NCBI RefSeq assembly: GCF_009690845.1
Contig: NZ_VWSJ01000007.1
Location: 17,865-81,864 of the forward strand
Direction: 5' to 3'
Source of the DNA: Campylobacter portucalensis
Lineage (GTDB): Bacteria; Campylobacterota; Campylobacteria; Campylobacterales; Campylobacteraceae
Length of the DNA stretch: 64,000 nt
In this document: positions 40,962 through 50,176 of the stretch, piece after piece
How the letters are laid out: each line of letters begins with the position of its first letter
Position numbering within the stretch: the first letter of the stretch is position 1
Notes under the pieces: model-generated
What the model saw: only the letters and a program-made list of their open reading frames with translations
What the model was told of the DNA's origin: nothing
Database searches by the model: none
Position numbers and translations under genes: made by a program

Positions 40962-41781
40962 GCATAAAAATCTATATTTTAGGCTTAAATATTTCTTAAA
41001 TTTATCTATTTGTTGCCAAAACGTTACCGATTGTTTACCGTATCAATGCCTTAGATAGAGATAGATGGGGATTTGGGTTTATAGAGATTCTTGGCTTTTT
41101 TGTGGGGGCATGTAGATTTAGATGATAGAGGGTTTGTTGGATTATGGATTGATTATAAGTTGTTTTATGGGTTTATAGTTATAATGACTTATGATTTAAA
41201 AAGCATTAGCTTACAAAAGGAAAGAGATAAAATAGTGGCTAATCAGTTAAAATAAAAAAATGCTAGGATAAAAACTAAGATAATGTTTAGTGATTTATTA
41301 ATTTAAGCTTACAATTTAAATCAAGATTGGATTTTGTGTTTGATTGGCTTGGTTATTTATGATAAGGGGTGTAAAAATATCAAATCCTAATCAACACTAT
41401 ATAACGCTTATAAAAAAATAATGCTTTAAATGTTTATAAAAATGCTTTATTTTAGTATCAATGCTACAAGTAAATTAATTATAGCATTATTTTTCTATTT
41501 CAGAGATACATTGTATAGAGTTAGATAAAAGATATTTTAGGGCTATTAAAACAAAACTAAAATTGCAACTATAAATATAAAAATTTTTATTTAATTTTAG
41601 AATAAATTTAAAGGGATGAAAAATGATATAAAAGAAGGGGCTGTGTTTTAAACATTATGGCATCGAGTTTGCTACTTAAAAAAGGTTTAGATGATATTAA
41701 TAAATATTAATGATTTAATTGTATAAAAATTCTAGCTTCTATTTGGCATTAAGATTGAGCTATTATGCTTAAATTTAAAAT
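40962..41781. other. Gene-free stretch right of the porin locus
   Basis: About 820 bases without a convincing gene. Bases 41040-41220 are rich in G and T and poor in C on the plus strand, the mirror of the C-rich stretch left of the porin. Bases about 41446-41560 resemble 38562-38680. Near 41640-41710 short frames such as MASSLLLKKGLDDINKY look like remains of a gene. The sequence GTTACCGATTGTTTACCG at 41023-41040 recalls GTTACTAACTATTTACCG at 38991-39008. Confidence 0.45.
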
Positions 41782-42540
41782 CTATTTCATAACCCTTTCA
41801 TATCCTAAAATTCTTAAGCAAATTATACCTAATACACTATAAATTTTAACAAATATCCACTTTGAAAATAGCTTTTTTAAAAATGAAGGTTTAGCATTTT
41901 GCCTGTCTTTTTCTATATGACTATTTTTTAAATCTTTTGGATGAGAAAAAATGTCCGCAAAATATAGTTTTAAATCGCTATTTTTTAAAATTTTATCCCA
42001 TCTATCGGCTAAGTCGTGATTTGCCTCTTGATATTTTAAAATTTTAGAAGCAGAATTTTTAGTTACGACGTAGCAACAAGTTCTATAAATATGTGGATAT
42101 GAGAATTTGCAAACTTCAAATAAATCTTTAAAAACTTTTTTACCGTAGATGTATTTTTGACTGCCAAGTCCATCTTGAGCACCACAAATCAAAACAAAAT
42201 CTTGTTTTATTTCTAAATTTTTGATTTTTTCTATATCTTGATCGCAGCCTATAACATCATCTTCTAAAATCAAACCAAACTCAAAAGAACTATCTAAAAA
42301 CGCCTTTAAAGCCTCGATATGACTCAAAGTGCAACCAAGTTCGCCAGGACTCATCAATCTCTTTAAATCAAGAGAAGTTTTAAAAGATTTTTTATAATAC
42401 AAATCAGCTAAAAGCTCTTTGCCGTTAATTGCTTCTACTATAAAAAATTCATTATATGAGGATTTAAAATTTTGCTTTAGAATTTCACGCCTTTTGCTAT
42501 CTTGTTTCATCGATACTAAAAATACACCTAAATTTTGCAT
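41782..42540 (-). CDS. Glycosyltransferase family 25 (LOS/LPS type)
   Basis: A 252-residue GT25 enzyme: GVFLVSMKQDSKRRE at the start, the family signature GELGCTLSHIEAL near 90 and GLILEDDV with the metal-binding acidic triplet near 117. Such enzymes add galactose or glucose to lipooligosaccharide cores. It overlaps the GT2 gene by 13 bases. Acceptor unknown. Confidence 0.88.
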   Translation of the reverse strand: MQNLGVFLVSMKQDSKRREILKQNFKSSYNEFFIVEAINGKELLADLYYKKSFKTSLDLKRLMSPGELGCTLSHIEALKAFLDSSFEFGLILEDDVIGCDQDIEKIKNLEIKQDFVLICGAQDGLGSQKYIYGKKVFKDLFEVCKFSYPHIYRTCCYVVTKNSASKILKYQEANHDLADRWDKILKNSDLKLYFADIFSHPKDLKNSHIEKDRQNAKPSFLKKLFSKWIFVKIYSVLGIICLRILGYERVMK

Positions 42541-43472
42541 AATTTTTCCTTATATATTAATAATTTTGCTAAAATAAATTTCATCTTAGCACTCATATCT
42601 AAGCAAATTATAAAATAAAATGCGTTTTTATTTAAGATTTCATTAAATAAATTTATATATTTTTTCTCTACCTTAGACTTAATCAACGCCCTTAAAATAG
42701 AGTGTGCTTCGTGGTGATTTATGGCATTTAATATATTTTTATCACTCTTAAAAAACTCTCTAAAATCATCTAAAATTTCAAATATCACTAAATGCTTTTG
42801 GCTAAAATTTGCTTCATTCATCGTAGAATTTGCTCTTTTGAAATAATAATAATCTTTTTGATTAGCATACGCTACCCCCCCCCTATTGCCAATTTTATGC
42901 ATTAGTTTTGGTATCAAATCTAAATCTTCATAAATTTTACCATTCTTAAAACGCTCATTTTCAAAAAGAGAAGCACTAAAAATTTTACTACAAATACCAG
43001 GGCCATAAAATTTATTACGAAAAATATTACATAGTGCTAAATCTAAACGGTGAAATTTGGCTTTTAGTTCTGATTTAAAAGAATTTGGCGTAAAATTTTG
43101 ATTATAGACTCTTTTGCAAGAAGTAAAGGCTATTTTTGTGCTGTATTTTTTAGCTAAATTATATAAATTTTCTACATAATAAATACTCACAAAATCATCA
43201 CTATCTATAAAAGTAACCCAATCTCCTTGCATAATATCTAAAGCTCTATTTCTTGCGTGAGCTTGACCGTAATTTTTTTGATGAATAACCTTTATGCGAG
43301 AATCTTTTTGTGCATATTCATCACAAATGTTAGGGCTTTGATCACTACTTCCATCATCAACTAAAATAATTTCTAAATTTTCATAAGTTTGATTTATAAC
43401 GCTATCAAGACACTTTTTTAGATATTTTTCCACATTATAAACAGGGATTATAATCGAGATTAAATCATTCAT
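42528..43472 (-). CDS. Glycosyltransferase family 2, phase variable (in frame)
   Basis: A 314-residue GT-A enzyme. SIIIPVYNVEKYLKKCLDS, LVDDGSSDQSP and the DXD-like IDSDDFV are intact in the first 100 residues. A 9-G tract in the coding strand (42875-42883) encodes part of NRGGVAYANQ, which keeps the frame open. Gain or loss of one G would truncate the protein near residue 200. It follows the GT4 gene with a 4-base overlap and probably decorates lipooligosaccharide or capsule. Confidence 0.87.
   Translation of the reverse strand: MNDLISIIIPVYNVEKYLKKCLDSVINQTYENLEIILVDDGSSDQSPNICDEYAQKDSRIKVIHQKNYGQAHARNRALDIMQGDWVTFIDSDDFVSIYYVENLYNLAKKYSTKIAFTSCKRVYNQNFTPNSFKSELKAKFHRLDLALCNIFRNKFYGPGICSKIFSASLFENERFKNGKIYEDLDLIPKLMHKIGNRGGVAYANQKDYYYFKRANSTMNEANFSQKHLVIFEILDDFREFFKSDKNILNAINHHEAHSILRALIKSKVEKKYINLFNEILNKNAFYFIICLDMSAKMKFILAKLLIYKEKLCKI
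42875..42883 (-). repeat. G9 homopolymer tract in the GT2 gene
   Basis: Nine consecutive G on the coding strand (C on the plus strand). Tracts of this length are the standard phase-variation switch in Campylobacter. The present length gives the full-length frame. Confidence 0.85.
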
Positions 43473-44555
43473 AGTAATTTCTCATAAAAATCTTGCAGTT
43501 TTTTAGCTTCAAAATCTATATCAAAACCTTCGTTTTTTATTTTTTGAGTAGCCAAATCATCTCTTTTAAATTTAGTAGAATTATAGCTATTTACTATATG
43601 TTTTGCCCAAAATTTAGCCCCTTTATTTAGAGGTAAGAATTCTAAACTATCTAAAATTTTAACTTCATTAGAAATTTCATCACTCACAAAGCATTTTAAG
43701 CCATTTGTTTGAGCTTCCACTAAAACAACAGGAAAGCCCTCAAAAAAGCTAGTAAGCAAAAAACAATCCATTGCATTATAATAAATTTCAGGGTTTTCAA
43801 CACTTCCAATAAAACTGACATCATCTGATAAATTTAAACTTTTTGCTTGATTTTCTAAATCTTTTCTAAGCTTTCCATCGCCTATTAAAATGAGATGAGA
43901 ATTCAAAATGAGATCTTTTATATGGCTAAATACTTCAAGTAAAAATTTATGATTTTTTTGCTCTTCAAGTCTAGCAATACATCCAAAAACTATCTTATTT
44001 TCTAAATTTAAATCACTCATAATCTCATATTTTATTTTAGGATTAAACATAAATTTATTTATATTAATAGCATTTTTTACATAGATAAAATCTCTATCTC
44101 CAAACATATCAATGCCCGCTAATTTCCCACACGCTATACGGTTTGTGGCAAGTAAATTTATAAGATATAGATGGAGTTTGTTTTTAAGCGTTTTTGTGCT
44201 ATTTTTTATAAAAAGATGAGAGTGTATCAATCTAGCCTTAACGCCACAAAAATAAGCTGCTAAAAATATCAAAAAATTTGGCTCATTAGAGTGAATGATT
44301 TTTATATTTAATTTTTTAATTACCTTTAAAAGAGTGCAAAAAATATTTATTTTTTTATCTGCATCAAAAGTGATTAACTTAATATCGTTTTTTTCTAACC
44401 AATCATAAGGTATATCGCTAGAATTTTTGGATGTAAAAAATGTTATGTGAAATTTATCACTATTAAATCTCTCATAATAATTCATCATAACGCTCTCTAC
44501 CCCCCCCCCTATTCATCAGTCCAATTATGCATAAAATATTAATCTTACCTTGCAT
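43469..44555 (-). CDS. Glycosyltransferase family 4, phase variable (out of frame in this sequence)
   Basis: The true start is probably the ATG at 44555, behind GGAG, giving MQGKINILCIIGLMNR and then a 10-G tract. With 10 G the frame soon meets TGA after REYRDELL-like codons; with 9 G it reads MNRGGVESVMMNYYER and continues through the 339-codon frame starting at 44488. GLMNRGGVESV is the usual GT4 N-terminal glycine loop, so the gene is real and switched off here. The body has the GT4 donor site (GCIARLEEQKNHKFLLE, SFFEGFPVVLVEAQ). Acts in surface glycan synthesis. A shortened product from internal ATG would lack the glycine loop. Confidence 0.85.
44500..44509 (-). repeat. G10 homopolymer tract in the GT4 gene
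   Basis: Ten consecutive G on the coding strand. Nine (or twelve) would restore the full frame, so this copy is in the OFF state or the assembly took a minority length. Confidence 0.85.
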
Positions 44556-44597
44556 TTCATCTCCGCTAAATTTAACGCTAAAATTATTTAAATAGAC

Positions 44598-44981
44598 TTA
44601 AATTTTATCTAAAACACCATTTATAAAGCTAGGTGAAGTTTCATTTCCAAGCTCTTTTGCAAGTTCGATGGCTTCATTTATAGCAACTGCTTTATCAATT
44701 TGTGTAAATTTAATCTCATAAGCACCAAGTCTTAAAATCGCTCTTTCGACTTCACCAACTTCGTGAATTTTATGCTCGCTAAGATGAGAATTTAAAACCT
44801 CATCAATGCTACTTAAATTTTGCAAAACTCCATTTAATAATGAATTTGCAAATTCTTTTTGTTTATTTCTAATCTTTCGATCCTCTAAAATTTCATCTAT
44901 AAACTCATCTTTTTGACTAACCATACCTTTTGCATAAAGCAAAGACACAACAGCCTCTCTTACTTGATGTCTTGTAGCCAT
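44598..44981 (-). CDS. nusB: Transcription antitermination factor NusB
   Basis: A 127-residue all-alpha NusB: ATRHQVREAVVSLLYA at the start and AINEAIELAKELGNETSPSFINGVLDKI at the end, both diagnostic. It binds boxA RNA with S10 in rRNA antitermination. It abuts ribH directly (ribH stop then nusB ATG), the ribH-nusB order known in Campylobacter. Confidence 0.95.
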   Translation of the reverse strand: MATRHQVREAVVSLLYAKGMVSQKDEFIDEILEDRKIRNKQKEFANSLLNGVLQNLSSIDEVLNSHLSEHKIHEVGEVERAILRLGAYEIKFTQIDKAVAINEAIELAKELGNETSPSFINGVLDKI

Positions 44982-45452
44982 CTACTCTCCTAAATTTTTA
45001 TACAAACTAATTAACTCTATCAACGAACTCATAGCTTCAAAGCCCTTATTTCCTGCTTTTGAACCAGCTCTTTCGATGGCTTGTTCTATAGTATCTGTTG
45101 TAAGAACGCCAAAAGTTACTGGAATATCATTTTTTAAAGCTATATTTGCTATACCTTTTGTAGTTTCAGCACTAACATAATCAAAATGAGGCGTTGAACC
45201 CCTAATCACAGCACCCACACAACAAATGGCGTCAAATTTATTGCTCTTAATAGCTCTTTGCAATACCATAGGAATTTCAAAAGCACCAGGAACCAAAATA
45301 AGACTTAAATTTTTCTCATCCCCACCGTGTCTTAAAAACGCATCTTTTGCACCTTCAACCAATCTATCTGTAATGATATGATTAAATCTTGAGTTTATGA
45401 TAGCGATTCTCTCATTGCCTTTTAAATTTAAATTTCCTTCTAATATCTTCAT
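44982..45452 (-). CDS. ribH: 6,7-dimethyl-8-ribityllumazine synthase
   Basis: A 156-residue lumazine synthase. [42 protein letters not shown] (catalytic His) and [11 protein letters not shown] are all present. Penultimate step of riboflavin synthesis. In C. jejuni kdsA follows upstream; here about 9 kb of accessory DNA lies between the two. Confidence 0.97.
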   Translation of the reverse strand: MKILEGNLNLKGNERIAIINSRFNHIITDRLVEGAKDAFLRHGGDEKNLSLILVPGAFEIPMVLQRAIKSNKFDAICCVGAVIRGSTPHFDYVSAETTKGIANIALKNDIPVTFGVLTTDTIEQAIERAGSKAGNKGFEAMSSLIELISLYKNLGE

Positions 45453-45461
45453 CTTTTTCCT

Positions 45462-45782
45462 TTATAAAATTTTTAGCATTATAACGCTAATTACTATTAG
45501 CCCCAAATAAATTGATTTTTTAAGACTAAATTTCTCATCATCAAAAATCACGCCTATAAAAACTGCACCCAAAACTCCAATTCCAGTCCAAATAGCATAC
45601 GCTACACTCATTGGCATTGCTTTCATAGCATATCTTAAAAATAGAAGCGAAATACCAAAATTTAGCATAATTACCCAAAATCCTATAAATTTTTTATATC
45701 CTGTAAATTTACTAAATCTTGAGTTTAAATAAACTCCAAAAATTTCTAATAATCCAGATATTAAAAGTGCTAAATTATGCAT
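45462..45782 (-). CDS. SMR-family transporter subunit (second of a pair)
   Basis: A 106-residue four-helix small multidrug resistance protein. The conserved membrane-embedded Glu is in GLLEIFGVYLNSRFS, and AYAIWTGIGVLGAVFIG is the family signature. It overlaps its paralogue by eight bases. Such pairs form heterodimeric exporters of cations (for example YkkCD, EbrAB). Substrate unknown. Confidence 0.85.
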   Translation of the reverse strand: MHNLALLISGLLEIFGVYLNSRFSKFTGYKKFIGFWVIMLNFGISLLFLRYAMKAMPMSVAYAIWTGIGVLGAVFIGVIFDDEKFSLKKSIYLGLIVISVIMLKIL

Positions 45783-46095
45783 TTAAATCTCCATTTTTTA
45801 TACCATAAATACCAACCATCAAAAGCAAAATGCAACCAATCCTTAAAATATCAAATTCCTTCGTCGCCACAACTTCTACAATCACTACAAAAAGCGTTCC
45901 AAGTCCGATATAAAGGATATAAGCTAAACTTGTTGGCAAATATTTAAAAGATTGCAAGAAAAAATATGTGCTTATAAAAACAACTCCAACTGCTAAACAA
46001 TACTCTAAATTTGAGTTAGCAAATTTTAAAGCATAAACCCATCCGCACTCAAAAATAGCTCCAATAAAAACAAAAATTAAACCCCTATTTTGCAA
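45775..46095 (-). CDS. SMR-family transporter subunit (first of a pair)
   Basis: A 106-residue four-helix SMR protein with Glu in FIGAIFECGWVYALKFA and the LAYILYIGLGTLFVV signature. Paired with the next gene in an overlapping arrangement, so a heterodimer is likely. No guanidine riboswitch was recognised upstream. Confidence 0.85.
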   Translation of the reverse strand: MQNRGLIFVFIGAIFECGWVYALKFANSNLEYCLAVGVVFISTYFFLQSFKYLPTSLAYILYIGLGTLFVVIVEVVATKEFDILRIGCILLLMVGIYGIKNGDLNA

Positions 46096-46182
46096 ATTTT
46101 ATCCTATTTTATAAATCAAAAAGTGCAATTATATCTAAAAATATATTAATTTTACAAAAGATTTTATTTATGATTAACTATT

Positions 46183-46855
46183 CTAAATTTTACATATAAA
46201 ATCATCAATAACTTTTTTGAATTCTTCTATTTTTCTATCTTCATTATTAAAAAACGGAAAACCTATTATCTTATAATTTTGTGTAAATAATCCTGTAGTT
46301 AGCGAATTATTTTCTATTTGTAAAGAAAAATTTTCTTTCCATTTATCTTCCTTTAACAAATGCTCACCTTTAGACTCAATATATCCTTGATATGTTAAGT
46401 CTCCATCAAATTCTTTTTTTCTAATAAACAACAAAAAATCAGGTTCAAATCTCTCTCCATCTTCAAAAGAATATATTGCAAGTTCAGGAATTCTCTCATT
46501 TCTAACTACATAATATTCTAAATCTTTCTCAATTAATTTAGGCTCTATATTAGTTTTAAAATATTTAATAAAAAGTTTTTCTTCACTAGTTCCATAATTA
46601 TCATTAAATACATACCAATTTTCATCACTTAAATTTAGTCTATATTTATCATTATTACAATTATTTTGTGAAGCTCCTTTCCCACAATTTGAATCAATTT
46701 TTTCAATATATATTTTCTTATCTTTTAATATATCTTTAAGCATTTTATGAGTAAATTTTGTTCCAACATATTCTTGTTTTAAAGATCCTATATGAGAAGC
46801 TATATTAGCTAAAGCCTTTTTTAAAATTTGAACCCCATGCAAATAAGATTCTTAT
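46183..46855 (-). pseudogene. Type III restriction enzyme Res subunit, C-terminal remnant
   Basis: About 220 codons matching the end of type III Res proteins: a helical lead-in, then the endonuclease-like end with RFEPDFLLFIRKK and YQGYIESKGEHLL, which hold the PD-(D/E)XK acidic residues and Lys. The helicase part, normally about 700 residues upstream, is absent. The frame has no good start (first possible is TTG) and is cut at about 46855, where foreign DNA begins. The front of the matching mod gene lies at 53276-54660. Confidence 0.75.
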
Positions 46856-46860
46856 ATACT

Positions 46861-47544
46861 TTAAAATTTTAATTCTATATTATGTTTAACAATAAATTCA
46901 GCGTAATTTTTTTCACCATTGTTAATCACTTCTTTATTTTCTTTAAGTAGAGCAATCGCTTTTTCCATATTTGTCTTAACAAATGGCAGTTGATGTTTGT
47001 CTATATAATTTTGAAATGCCATAGTCAACTGCTCATGAGTTCCATACTTTAACAAAAAATTAGTTGGAACACGAAAAGCAGAATCGTACAAAGGTTCATC
47101 CGCAAAAATACAAAATCCTTTCTCCGCAACTTTTTGTATCATTTCCATTGGGGCATACTCCATTAGCCGTATAAAAGGTAAAAAACGTTCTGATAAGATC
47201 TTTTTTATTTCATTCATTGATTGCTCGTATGATTCTATTCCACAAAATTCCCACCAACGCAGAGAATCTTCTTTTTTGTTGGAAATAGCTAGTCCTTTGC
47301 TCCAAAAACATTCTTTTTTGCTCTTATCACTAATAGAACATATCAATAATGCTTCAGCAGATATTCCTCTTTTATTATGACGGTTCATTTGTGCAGAAAT
47401 GCAAACCATAAAATCAAATACTTTTCGAATTTCCAATTTGCTTTTTATAAAGTGAAAACCGTCGGGCTTCATAAATTCAGCAATTTCCCTCATTGCACAA
47501 ACAATAATCTCTTTTGGAGATGCATCATTTTCAAAATTGCACAT
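46861..47544 (-). CDS. Uncharacterised cytoplasmic protein, DUF4304-like (putative immunity)
   Basis: A 227-residue soluble protein, no signal or membrane segment. The N-terminal part (MKPDGFHFIKSKLEIRKVF then DFMVCISAQMNRHN) resembles the start of DUF4304 proteins, but this is a weak match. Strong site AAGGAGATTTAGATAT precedes the ATG, as for the other island genes. It lies at the left edge of the foreign segment, directly against the res remnant. Confidence 0.5.
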   Translation of the reverse strand: MCNFENDASPKEIIVCAMREIAEFMKPDGFHFIKSKLEIRKVFDFMVCISAQMNRHNKRGISAEALLICSISDKSKKECFWSKGLAISNKKEDSLRWWEFCGIESYEQSMNEIKKILSERFLPFIRLMEYAPMEMIQKVAEKGFCIFADEPLYDSAFRVPTNFLLKYGTHEQLTMAFQNYIDKHQLPFVKTNMEKAIALLKENKEVINNGEKNYAEFIVKHNIELKF

Positions 47545-47936
47545 ATATCTAAATCTCCTTAAAATTCTAAGCCATTATTAATGCTTGTCAATTGCTCGTC
47601 CGTTCCATTTTATCATTTTCCTATATTTTGTCATTTAATCAAACTGAATATTCATTCTTCTAACCACCGTATTCTTTCTTAATTTTGCTCATTCTTACTT
47701 AACTGAAGTGATGGTAAATTGTCTAAGTAATTTACATATTTTTCAAATGCTTCTTTCTCATCTTACACTTAGGCTAACTGTACTCGCGAAACTAATTTGA
47801 ACAGTTTACCATTTCTTACCTCCGATTTATTTTAGTATAGAGGAAAATTTCTTTTCTTGCCCTACAGTATTCGTACAAAATTTATAGCTTACATAACATA
47901 AAGACTTATAACTTGCTAAGCTCGACAACTTCTAAT
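47545..47936. other. Gene-poor stretch with a coding remnant
   Basis: About 390 bases. On the minus strand 47679-47765 reads as a protein tail (EKEAFEKYVNYLDNLPS then LQLSKNEQN and stop) without a start, probably the end of a lost island gene. No other feature recognised. Confidence 0.4.
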
Positions 47937-48992
47937 TTAGTATGCCCAATATTCTCCTTCAAATACAAATTTCTCCGGATGATTTTTGATGTAAATTAGT
48001 TCATTTTCTTCTCCCTCATACTCATAAACAAAGTCATCTGCTTCATCTAAGACCTTATAAAATTCCTCTTCATTTTCTTCTAATATCTCTAGCATACGGT
48101 TTCTTTCTTCTCTATCAAAAGATATTGTCCCACCACAATAGTCTATAACTTTCTGAAAATTAGCTGCATGCTCGTTCATTCCGAAATGTTTTAAACCATT
48201 TAAAGCATCTTCCCAAACGATCCCTGTAGAATTATAGAAAAACTGGTGATGCCCTCCATTATTTACTTCTACAAAATACCAAGTAATGGCTAATAAATAT
48301 CTTTGCTCTAAAGTAAAAGCTTTTGCTGATTGAAGATACTTCTCATATCCATCATAAATGTTAATTGTTCCCCACATCGGCTCAACGATATCATCAGAAG
48401 AAGCGTTCTCTTCTAAACTTTTAATATCTTCTACTGTAAACTTTGCATACTTTAATTTCTTTTGTGGTTGAGCCGTCTCAATTGTTTCCTCCATTTTTTC
48501 ATTTTCTTGTTTGATATATTCAAAGTATTTCTCTGTTAAAATAGGATATTTCTCCTTGTTTTTTTCCAGAATTTCCTCAAAATCTCTGAAATCTACCAGT
48601 TCTAAACACCATCTGATTGTTTCTACATCATTAGAAATCTTGATCGCTTTTTCAAGCTTTTCAAGTGCATGTTTCGCTTCTGTTTCAAAATCATAGTTAA
48701 ACTCATTTGCCAATCCACTATGAGAATAAGCATAGCGATAATACCATATAGCATCTCTCTCATTTTCTGCTACCATTTCTAAAACGGATATAGCTTTTAT
48801 AGGTTCTCCATCATTGTTATAGGCTTTTGCCAGTTCTTCTAATAACTTACTATCTAGTGTATTAATATCAACTGACAATAATAATTCTAATATTTTATCT
48901 CTATCTCTATCAAACAAACTATCCAGATTTTGAATAACTTCTAATCTTCCATTATTACTTAATGTTTTAAACGCTTCTTTTGTTATTTTCAT
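47937..48992 (-). CDS. DMP19 (DUF4375) family protein with TPR-like front
   Basis: A 351-residue acidic cytoplasmic protein. Residues about 1-165 are helical, TPR-like (DGEPIKAISVLEMVAENERDA). From about 210 it has the DMP19/DUF4375 signature: LLAITWYFVEVNNGGHHQFFYN, then WEDALNGLKHFGMNEHAA. DMP19 proteins often occur as immunity proteins in polymorphic-toxin loci of Firmicutes; one was first described as a DNA mimic. AAGGAGAAGAACT stands ahead of the ATG. Near neighbours are other small immunity-type genes. Confidence 0.75.
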   Translation of the reverse strand: MKITKEAFKTLSNNGRLEVIQNLDSLFDRDRDKILELLLSVDINTLDSKLLEELAKAYNNDGEPIKAISVLEMVAENERDAIWYYRYAYSHSGLANEFNYDFETEAKHALEKLEKAIKISNDVETIRWCLELVDFRDFEEILEKNKEKYPILTEKYFEYIKQENEKMEETIETAQPQKKLKYAKFTVEDIKSLEENASSDDIVEPMWGTINIYDGYEKYLQSAKAFTLEQRYLLAITWYFVEVNNGGHHQFFYNSTGIVWEDALNGLKHFGMNEHAANFQKVIDYCGGTISFDREERNRMLEILEENEEEFYKVLDEADDFVYEYEGEENELIYIKNHPEKFVFEGEYWAY

Positions 48993-49099
48993 AGTTCTTC
49001 TCCTTTGAAATATTGGTTTCCCTAATTTATGAAGAATAAGTAGTTTTATTTAAAATAAAGTCCTCTTTTTTCCCTCTTTTAAAACATTAACTACCTTGT

Positions 49100-49993
49100 T
49101 CATAGACGTGTCAAAAACTCTTTTTCTATTTCTGCAACTGTCATTTTTGTTCTCACATCAGGATTTTCTTCGTAATTTTTCGTAAGTACTCTCATCACAC
49201 ACTCTTTAAATTCTTCTGCTGTTTTTTGCCTATGATAATCAAAATTATGAAAAATACCACTAGAGCATCTTCCCCAGTCAGCTAAATATCCAATAATCTC
49301 AAAAGCATAGTCATTATATTTCTCAAATCTTTTTGTTCCAATGCTTTTTAAATACCCGGAAACTAAATTTACAAAGTAGTGATAGTATATTGGATCTCTA
49401 AATGAGTTATATTCTTTACTATGAAAACTTGGGTCAATAATATGTGCTTTTAACACGTCACTCATTGTCGGTTTATCTTTCATTTTAATATCTGTTTGAA
49501 TATAGTTGTAAAATGTTACTTTATCATAGAATTCACTGTCAACAGCAATAACTACTCCCCACATTCCATCTACATAATTAAATAACATCACAGCACCATT
49601 TCTGTATTTACTTTCTACTTCTACAGGTGGAGCTACTCTTTTTTTAGGTTTTTCTTTTTTGATGCTAATTTTTTCTAAAAACTTTTCTAAATTTTTAATT
49701 CTTTGTGTGATAAATTTAGCATCTGCACCCAATTCTTCATTTACTTTTAAATCTTCTTCGTTATCAATGATATTTTTTACTTCATTTAAAAATTTATTAT
49801 CTAGCTGTCCAACTTCCCACATACAGTGAGCAAGTGCAAAAATAACATTAAATCTATCTTCATCATATGCTTCTAAAAGTAAAGAATTTTTAATATCCTC
49901 TACTTCTTCTCCTAGATTATACCTTCTAAAAAATTCTTCTTTGATATCTAGTGATGTGTCATTTCCAAAAATTGTTGCATTCCAAACTCCCAT
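49100..49993 (-). CDS. DUF4259-like protein (putative immunity)
   Basis: A 297-residue cytoplasmic protein. The opening MGVWNATIFGNDTSLDIKEE matches the typical start of DUF4259 and related immunity-type proteins (MGxWGxxxFxNDxxxD). Residues 15-100 are a helical repeat region; the rest, after a KPKKR linker, is an uncharacterised alpha/beta domain. A consensus AGGAGG precedes the ATG. Placed with DMP19, DUF1877 and DUF4274 genes, so an immunity role is inferred from company. Confidence 0.6.
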   Translation of the reverse strand: MGVWNATIFGNDTSLDIKEEFFRRYNLGEEVEDIKNSLLLEAYDEDRFNVIFALAHCMWEVGQLDNKFLNEVKNIIDNEEDLKVNEELGADAKFITQRIKNLEKFLEKISIKKEKPKKRVAPPVEVESKYRNGAVMLFNYVDGMWGVVIAVDSEFYDKVTFYNYIQTDIKMKDKPTMSDVLKAHIIDPSFHSKEYNSFRDPIYYHYFVNLVSGYLKSIGTKRFEKYNDYAFEIIGYLADWGRCSSGIFHNFDYHRQKTAEEFKECVMRVLTKNYEENPDVRTKMTVAEIEKEFLTRL

Positions 49994-50055
49994 AATTGCC
50001 TCCTATAAAAGTTTAAATTTTATTTATTATTAATTGTTTATTGATTATTTAATAC

Positions 50056-50176
50056 TTAAATAACTCTAAACAGTACATAGATTTTTAATTTTTCTAGTTT
50101 TTAACTTTGGTAGAAGCTTCAAAACCCTTGATTTAACTGTACTATTTGCCACTGTCATTATTATGATACGAGACCC
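50056..50176. repeat. Direct repeat, copy 1 (121 bases)
   Basis: Near-identical to 53162-53281: one base less there and one C/T change. It ends in GGGTCTCGT on the minus strand and cuts off the RepA_N remnant at that point. It has no recognised family; it could be the end of an insertion sequence or other mobile unit. Confidence 0.85.

Noticed and set aside
44460..44480. TGA after the G10 tract read as selenocysteine, given tRNA-Sec
   Set aside because: The stop is in the wrong frame relative to the conserved protein; a slipped tract explains it better.
43469..44488. GT4 gene starting at the internal ATG pair at 44488
   Set aside because: That start lacks the glycine loop and a good ribosome binding site; the reading frame plainly continues upstream if one G is removed.
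46096..46182. Guanidine riboswitch ahead of the SMR pair
   Set aside because: No matching conserved motif or strong fold in the short AT-rich gap.
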